Source: Tillus elongatus
Lineage: Eukaryota; Arthropoda; Insecta; Coleoptera; Cleridae
Assembly (NCBI GenBank): GCA_964006375.1
Contig: OZ023270.1
Span: forward strand, 54,093,536 to 54,157,535
DNA: 64,000 nucleotides
Direction: 5' to 3'
A program made the position numbers and the translations under genes. The notes under the pieces were generated by a model. That model was not told where the DNA came from. It did no database searches and saw nothing but the letters and a program-made list of their open reading frames with translations. Of this stretch, positions 55,717 to 64,000 are shown in pieces; within the stretch, counting starts at the first letter, position 1, and each line of letters opens with the position of its first letter.

Positions 55717-57493
55717 TATATTCCTATACTAAAACTACATTTTCAACTTTATTATTTAGCCACTTTAGAATAATAAATTTTAAAAAAGCCTTAAAATAAA
55801 ATTGTATTGTTTTTTTTTTAACTACATGGTAAATAAAAGAAATAATAGGAAATGCTATTAGACTTACGAATTAATAATTATTCAAAGATTTACTGAAATT
55901 GATAACTACTACACTATTCCCATACAGCACAAGATATTCTCAGAATGTTCTCACAATGTGAGAATACTCTTTTTTCAGAATATTTGTTTTGGAATGTTCT
56001 AATAACATTATGGAATTTCAAACTTCAATCTTGAATATTCTGAGTACATACATTCAATCACATCCTAAGAAAATTCTTCATCAATATACTGAGAATGTTT
56101 GAATAGATAATTATTCCGAATATTCGTTTAGAATGTGCTTGAGATGTCCTTATAATATTATATAACTTTAAAATTTAATAAAAAAGATAGATGAGGATTG
56201 CGGTATAGTGGTGAGCATTAAAATAGTAACTATTTTGCATGTATGATTCTGTTACTTGTCTATGGTAAATCATATTGTATATTTAGGCAATCCCTTCTTT
56301 AGGCATAGGGCGCATGTCCATGCCGCCAGGAAGGGAAGATGGCAAATGGCAAGATGGCCTCTAGACTAAAATGAAAATTAATGTCAAAATTAATGGTCTG
56401 TGATCAATGTTGTATAAGGTTTTATTCTAACATAATTAATTAAAAATAATAATGTGATGTGAACAGTGTGTAAAATTGCAAACATAGATCCAGAGTACAG
56501 AAGCAACTAAAACATGGTGTCAGGTTAAATAAAACCCAGTAAAGAAACAGGTTTTAAAGCATCTCCTGTAGGACACTGACGATGGGTTCGCCAATTTTGC
56601 TTGAGACTGGATCATCTTACGAATTAGGTATTTTGTGAATTGTGTTATTTTCAATAGTACCTAAGTCATGCAATATAAACCACCACCACCGTTTTATGTG
56701 GATCCACTGGAAAAGTGCAAGAATACTGCAAATCTATAAAATTGTCTAAGCAACATCTCAGACTTTTTACTCCTGTGGAAGAAGATAATGCTATGAGAAG
56801 TATCACTATAAAGTGAAGAAAATGTGGACATGAACATATGATGGGAAGATGAATGTACAATAAAACTTGCAATTTATCACATACGGTATCACTTTGCCAA
56901 AGTATGCCTTTACAACCAGAATATTCAAGCTGTTGGTGACAAGGGCAGGATCAAAAGGTCTGATCGATGACTTTCAGTTGTAGTTTTGGGTAAGTAGAAG
57001 TGAGTGTGATTTTGTGGCATGTTCTGTCCAATTTAGTTGTATTCTATAAAGGTGTATAAGTACTATTGTGTAGTGCAATTCCTTTAATGCCACACTGAAA
57101 GCCTGTAGCAACAATAGTCTAGCCAAATTTCAAGTTACTTCAGTGGGGTAACCGCGATTATTCATCTCGGAAACTTTGTATGTGGCTATTAAATTTTCTG
57201 GCAACTCCAAGAACTGTATAGTTATTTATTTGATTTTTGTGTTATTGAAATTTTAATTGTTTTATTAATATTTTATTCAGACATTTCGTTGTATTTGTTA
57301 TAAGTACATACTTAATATGGTAACGTACACAAGGATAAGTGATTAAAGTTCAAATTCTAGCCTGTTCGGCTTGCTTATACGAAAATATATAAAAGGCCAG
57401 TTAAATGGTGGAAAATCAGTACATTTTGAAGATAAATCCAATATTTCATATCTTTGCATTTTCTTAATTTCTGTATCATTCAAAAAATGTATA

Positions 57494-58562
57494 CAGGGTG
57501 TTTTGCATGTGGGTAAACGTAAAATATGATGATTTAACGCAACCTACCCCTATATTAAGTTGCAGCCCTGAGAGGTTATAGGCCTTCAAAGTGGGGTTTC
57601 AAATTTCGAAAAAAATCAATATCTCTGTAATACTTTAACTTGGAAAACCAAATTTAGTACCCGTTTTGAGTGTACCAAGAGCATTAATCAATGGTAAGTA
57701 GAGTTCCATTAAGGCATTTGAAAGGGTATATTAGGGACGATGCACCCTTAAAATGTCACAATTTTTAACAGATTGGTAGATTTAAGAAAATATTTCATAT
57801 TATGAAGAATTTAACTCTAAAACTTTGTTACTCCTGTTATTTTCAACAACTTTATTGTTTTCAAGAAAAACACGAATAAGTAAAGAAACATTTCATCAAT
57901 TTTACTAAAAATCATCGAAAATTAAATATTTGCCAATAAACTTATGTATAGGTCAAATTTGACAACCAGTAAAAAAAGTGTGAATAAGTATAATTTATTA
58001 GAAAACAGACAACTCAAACAACAGAAATTAAAAAAAAAACTGCTATCGATAAGTTATGGAAATTCTTCAACATGATAATTTCACAGGCATCTATTGAATT
58101 TTTGGTGATTTTAAGTAACATCAATAATATATGTATCTTTAGTTATTCAGGTTTTTCTTGAAAATCACAAAAGTTTTTTGAAAAATGCCAAGATTAAAAA
58201 AGTTTTATAATTTAGTTCCCCATAAAATGAAATAATAATTTTTTAGATCCGCCAATAGGTTAAAAAATTCTGACACATTTTATGGGTGCATCACCACTAT
58301 TCGACCCTTTGAAATGCTTCAATTGAACTCTACTCACCAACGATTAATGCTCTTGGTAATCCAAAACGTGTACCAAATTTGGTTTTTCTAACTTGAAGTA
58401 TTACTGAGATAGTGTTTTTTTTCGAAATTTAAAACCCCACTTTGAAGGTCTATAACCTCTCAGGGGTGCACCTTAGTATAGGGTTAAGTTGCGTTAAATC
58501 ACCATATTTTAGGTTCTCCTACATGCCCCTGCTCTCTGTCGTTTCTTATGCGAAACACCCTG
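57494..58562. mobile_element. Mariner-type MITE with about 300-bp inverted repeats
   Basis: CAGGGTGTTTTGCATG at the left and CATGCGAAACACCCTG-like text at the right (TTATGCGAAACACCCTG), flanked by TA (57492-57493, 58563-58564). The arms share CAACCTACCCCTATA, AACCTCTCAGG, CACTTTGAAGG.CTATA, ATTAATGCTCTTGG and others over about 300 bp. 1069 bp, non-coding, nested in CCCA element 2. Confidence 0.85.
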
Positions 58563-58750
58563 TATATCTTTTTAAAAAACGAAATGTTTCAATGAGTATA
58601 TATGTATGAACATTTTGAGAAGATTCATTGAATGTTCGTGGAACATTATCAGAAGATACTAGGAGCTCCTAAGAATATTATAAATAACGTTCTAGGAACC
58701 TTATTAGTATGACAGAATCGGTCAAATTCTCATGTTAATAGAATGTTCTA

Positions 58751-58892
<142 letters not shown>

Positions 58893-58979
58893 ACCTTGTG
58901 AGAATGTTCTAGGAATATTTGAATATTCTTTCGAAACATCCCTGGTATATTCTCAGAATGTGTCTGTGCTGTCTGGGTT

Positions 58980-59640
58980 AACTAATTAATAGCCAAAGGT
59001 GTGCTCGCTAATTTTTTTGTTAGCTACCATTGTATTATGCATATATTTTTAGCAATTAACATTCCTCATGGTTAAATGAATATGCCAATAATTTTATTTT
59101 GCTTCAAGAAAAAATTATATCCATTACAAGGAAGTGTACCGTATTTTGGGTGATATTCTTGCAAATGTTCATTCATGGTCAGATTGGGTTTTAGGCTATG
59201 GTCTTTATGTTGTGACTGACACTGGCTACTTGTTTATGTCCAGTAAATATGGTGGGAAAGTCACGACCAGAAAAAGCAATGTGTCACTGGATACGCGAGG
59301 GCCTTTTAGTAGCCGAAAATCCTAGCTAACATAAATAACATATTTCTTGATAACTCTCTTCACTTACTGATCGGCACTTTGCAATGGAACAGAAACGATT
59401 TTTGCTACAGCAACAATAAGGGAAAATCACACTGTTAAATAACTTCTGGAAGAGCGGGTACTCACCTTACTGAAATGTGGTCGGCAAGCTGGAGATAGTA
59501 ATGTAAGTTTTAATCTGAACGGCCCTCTAAAAATTATCTACCAGATGTCATCCTGTTTGATAATATTGGTTGGCTACATTATAATTAGATAGGACAACAA
59601 CATGTGAAAAAAGTGCCGATATTGTAAAAATAACACCATT
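58980..59640. other. No gene firmly recognised
   Basis: A 63-codon plus-strand frame (59134-59325, ILGDILANVHSWSDWVLGYG) matches nothing I know; it may be a piece of an old element. Otherwise featureless. Confidence 0.3.
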
Positions 59641-59649
59641 TATTTATGT

Positions 59650-60645
59650 AAAAAATGTGAGGTACATCTTCACCTTGATGTTTTGAAAATTTGCATATCA
59701 AAAATTATTTCTATTTCTTTTATAGTGATGTTGATTTTATCTTCTAACTTTTGTATGTATATCTCTGCCATAATGCTTGATAGCGGAGATCCCATTGGCA
59801 GTCAGTCTTCTTGGATGTAGTATTCTCCGTTGAATTCAAAGTAATTTTGTTTCAATATGATGTTTAGTATTTCGTTGAGTTTTTGTTTTTTGTTGTTATT
59901 TTGCATTTTATTTTCGATCATATTTGTGGTTTCGGTAATTGGTATATTGGTGTACATATTTGTTTTGTCGAATGAGTCGAGTCTTGCATTTTTGTTTATG
60001 TTTATGTTTTCTAATTTGTGCACTAGTTCTATGGAGTTTTTTATGTTAAATTTGTTTTCTAGTTTTATTTCTTGTTTTGTACTTGCTCTATTTCTTTTGC
60101 TATTTTGCATGAAGGTGCATCTTTGAAGTTGATGAGTGGTCTTATTGGGTATCCTGTTTTGTGTATTTTTATTACTCCTGTTATTGGTGTTGCTTTTGGG
60201 TGTTATTATAATAATGTGTTGTTTTTTGGTTGAATATTGTCCTGTGTTTTTCTACGATGTTTAATATTTGATTTTGGAATTTTTTCGTTGGGTTTTCGTT
60301 CAGTTTCTTGCATTTGTTTGTTGAGTTCAATGTGTTTGTTTTTTCTATATATAGTCTTGTGTTTTTATTACTATTAGTGTGTCGCTTTTATATGTTTTTG
60401 CTGTTGTTATGTTGTTATATGTGACTTATTTGCTTGATCATTTTTCCATGTGTATGGTTTTTTGATTTAGTTTTGTCAATAATTCTGTTCATTTCTGTTT
60501 CCAGTTGGTTTTTCATTGGTTCTAATAGTTTGTTGTATCTATTGAGTTTATCGTGTGTTGTGTGCCCACTATTATTGATGAATATTATGCATGGCCAGCG
60601 CCGATGAGGGGTCGGATTTTCTAACTGCGAGGATGTGTTCATATA
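59650..60645 (-). pseudogene. Penelope-like element, reverse transcriptase fragment
   Basis: Read right to left: an N-terminal piece (DKLNRYNKLLEPMKNQLETE, 60642-60415), a stop-rich middle, then TGVIKIHKTGYPIRPLINF (the PKIHK...RPI block of Penelope RTs), LENKFNIKNSIELVHKLENI, the first catalytic region DSFDKTNMYTNIPITET (family DVxxMYTNIP), NIILKQNYFEFNGEYYIQED, then a stop followed by LPMGSPLSSIMAEIYI (family GLAMGSPLSP block). The downstream YxDD and GIY-YIG parts are absent. Clearly PLE, clearly broken. The endonuclease at 1208-1475 is another PLE fragment, not a continuation. Confidence 0.85.
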
Positions 60646-60671
60646 TTCTATTGTGGCTGCGTCTATTTTTG

Positions 60672-61090
<419 letters not shown>

Positions 61091-61472
61091 AGTAACAAAT
61101 TTTGAACGACTCTGTATAATGGACATAACTCATACACATGACATTGGTAAACTACACCCAGAATTTCAGCTTTCTACCAATTAAAATTCCGCAGTAAGAA
61201 ACATTTAATTGAAGCTTGGTTGTGCACCAAAAATAAGAAAATCAAATTAATTTCTCGAAAACCGCTGGAGATAGATATATAAGTATTGTACAGAAATAAT
61301 AGCAAAGCTATAGCGAAGCGAAAAATTCAATAAAGGGTGTCTCATTTAAAATATCAAAGTTGTTGTTACTTTTCAATATAAGTTGCATTGCAGTAGCGCT
61401 GAAAATATTTTGGATCGATAGAGCAGAACTATTTACCCAAGAACCCGAATTTTTAAAATAATCCTATGTCCC

Positions 61473-61476
<4 letters not shown>

Positions 61477-61543
<67 letters not shown>
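61477..61543. repeat. (TA)n microsatellite
   Basis: About 33 TA units. Confidence 0.97.
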
Positions 61544-61546
<3 letters not shown>

Positions 61547-64000
61547 AAAATATTAACAAACAAAGTGAAACGAGAACGACGTAATACCAATTTGAAACAT
61601 AAATACCTACATATATGTAGAAGTATCGTCATGAAGAATGTTTTGAAATGGCATTCTAAAAAGAGAAGCTGAATAAATTTTGTCGAGTAAAACGTAGATA
61701 TGTATGTATATCATGTATAAACCAACCGTTTGATAAGTAAGACATGCAATCCTTAATAATGTAATTTAAATACATAACAAAAATTGGGGTGTACAGTCCT
61801 TAAAAATCATATAGATTGTTTGTTTTAGAATTTACATAGGAACATATTTTAAAGTTGCCTAAAAGAATAAAATATGGTTGTTATCATTTCAGTATAATAC
61901 ACATTGTAAAATAATAAGTAAACTAAAACGCAGTTAAAGACTGGAACTTGTTTGTATACATTGTAGAAGCTTGTCAAATAAAATTTAAGTAGAAAAACGT
62001 TAAAACGATAAGTATGAACGGAGAGTTAGCGATACAAACTAACTAATGGTTTCTATAAAGAAGTAGGTCTAGGTACAGACAGAAGTAAAGCATATGTGGA
62101 CTAATTTAAAGTGTGAAAAATGAACGACATTTTACTTCTAAAACTCACAAATAACCGAAGATATTTTCGGTGAAACGAAATAAAAAGGGTATAAGTAAAT
62201 GTTAACGGATGTAATAGAGTGTCAAAATTAAAGATAACGAGCTAATGTACTGAATTGTTGGCAAATTTTGGACACAAATCGAAATGTAAATATTAATTTA
62301 AGATGTTTTGTTTAATTATAGAAATTTATTTGTTCAAAAATTTCATAGTCAACTTAATGTGAAAAGTATTATTAATCATAAATTTGACCAATTCTGAGAC
62401 AACTATAGAAACCAAACTTTATATAGGCAAATACTTTATAAGGACAATACAGGAGACACTCCGGCTGATTTCATGTTTCAAGAATATCAGCGCCCCTAGC
62501 GGATAGTACTGATGTTACGTCGTTCGAGAACGTGTAACACCAGCAATTGCTGGTGTCTAACTGTGTATAATTAAGTTTGAGCTGTGTTTTTTACAATAAA
62601 TGTTAGTGGTTGGGTCTGTGCAATCTATAATTGTTCGAATTATAACGTGCTAAATCTATCAATAACATTTCATAGGTTTGTAAAGGATGGCGAAACGTGA
62701 ATATGATTTTTTGTGTTTTCTTTTGTTACCAGCGATTTTTTTTTACAAATTCGCCTAATAATTAATATTAAACAATAACTATAACATGGATTGACGATAA
62801 TGTTGTATTATAGATGCAAGAAAAGGGTACTGTTATCAAAAGGAACTGATTTGGATAGAGTATTGAAGACACAAGGTGCATTTCACATTTCAATGTCACT
62901 TCCAAAAAAAATAATTGGTTGAAGCAGAAGACAAATTCAGAATCACTTTTATGCCAATATGTACAGTTCGCAGAAGATAATTTATTGTGTAATATTTACC
63001 ATCATGTACCTATTTATAGATAAACTTCGTAAACGGATGGTTGAAAAGCTTCAATCATAACTTGTCTTCCAGTGCATCAAAAAAGAAAGAAATATGAAGG
63101 CAAAAAAAGTTTTGCATTAATAATAAATGATATAACAAAACTGTTTTTCTATTTTCTTCTGTGTACTTTTTTATTTCAGTATGGCATAAATTGTCACATT
63201 TTTTTCACATTTAAAATTATTTTACTTGGTAAAGGCTTTTAATTATCTTCCTAAGACAAGTTTTTAAAGAGACAAGTAGAAATAGCAGATTCAGCCCTAT
63301 AATAGATTTATTTATTCACGGAAGTAAGAGTTAGTCTCACCTTTCAACTGCACAATTTCTTAATTATGTACTAAGTATATCAGTTACATATTTTAAAACA
63401 TTAGACTAATAAGACAGTTTTCATGTAGATATATAGAAAATTGAGTACTGTGCTACTATTTACACCTAGAACAATTATTTATAGGTAAGTATAATATTCA
63501 GTATATCTCTATACATACCCTTGAAATAGTAGTTTAACGACGGTTTCAAGGTAGTACTTTAAATTATGATGAAATAGGATTATCGGTAATGATTGTTGAT
63601 ACAAATTCTATTTATAATATAATATATAATATAATCCGAAAATTTTCACTGTTTTGCCATGTACAAGTTTTTATATTCATCTATAATAAACCAATTGTCG
63701 AAATTAAGAATATGCAAGTAAATATGCAATTCAAATTACCCGCTCAGTTGTCAGTACTTCACGCGAGGTGGCGCTAGTGTACTTGTCACAAATATCAACA
63801 ATGCTAAAGCACAGGAGTGTCCCGTATTGTCATTATATAGTATTTGATATTATAGGTTTTATAATGATCCCAGACCCATTGAGATGAAGAGTATGAGCTA
63901 GCCGTTTTGACTGAAATAGAATAAAATGTAGTAGGTAAATGACATGATATACCAGGGTTGCCAATAGCTGGAGTCGAAATTACCGTGCCGCGCATTTCAA
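61544..64000. other. No gene recognised; AT-rich intergenic
   Basis: No long frame, RNA gene or repeat is recognised. Two short GC-rich islands stand out: CAGCGCCCCTAGCGGATAG at 62488-62506 and GCGAGGTGGCGCTAGTG at 63763-63779. The second resembles the insect CTCF core (AGGTGGCGC); the first resembles it weakly on the other strand. Confidence 0.45.
63763..63779 (+). promoter_or_regulatory. CTCF-like motif
   Basis: GCGAGGTGGCGCTAGTG contains AGGTGGCGC, the core reported for insect CTCF. One motif match in 64 kb can arise by chance; no function is claimed. Confidence 0.25.

Overview
The window looks like insect (at least arthropod) nuclear DNA. It is AT-rich and full of TA microsatellites. It carries one conserved host gene split by GT/AG introns, and most of the rest is transposable elements of arthropod type: BEL/Pao, CR1/Jockey-like LINEs, Penelope-like elements (PLE), piggyBac and Tc1/mariner. 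I cannot name the species.

The host gene is a RAD54-type Swi2/Snf2 recombination ATPase (RAD54L; okra in Drosophila) on the + strand. Seven exons are recognisable: 7296-7362, 7468-7686, 14322-14706, 21471-21996, 28862-29123, 31447-31728 and 40532-40714. They join in frame to about 640 residues covering helicase motifs I to VI and an acidic C-terminus. The N-terminal exon(s), roughly the first 130-140 residues of the family, were not found and probably lie upstream. One intron is only 105 bp; the others have been inflated to 2.3-8.8 kb by insertions.

Layout. 1-7295: hairpin repeats, a PLE endonuclease fragment, a GC-rich tandem-repeat LINE module, and an RT/RNase H LINE on the minus strand. 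7687-14321: an ATA microsatellite, a mariner-like element with very long inverted repeats, and a piggyBac element. 14707-21470: three LINE remnants. 21997-28861: a nearly intact, recent BEL/Pao retrotransposon in sense orientation, with a perfect palindrome inside its reading frame. 29124-40531: AT-rich repeats, MITEs, a second copy of the minus-strand LINE, and a CR1-like LINE. 40715-64000: no host gene recognised; two more piggyBac remnants, a Jockey-like LINE, a ribozyme-like inverted repeat, two roughly 3-kb elements with CCCA termini, a nested mariner-like element, and a PLE reverse transcriptase.

The most interesting signal is a repeat family (891-990, 24424-24624, 45851-46180) whose units contain what looks like a hammerhead ribozyme core. 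Hammerheads are known from the terminal repeats of Penelope-like elements, and two separate PLE fragments (endonuclease and reverse transcriptase) lie in the window. One copy is the perfect 97-bp-arm palindrome that splits the BEL element's reading frame. No gene cluster or defence system is present; the novelty here is in mobile-element structure.
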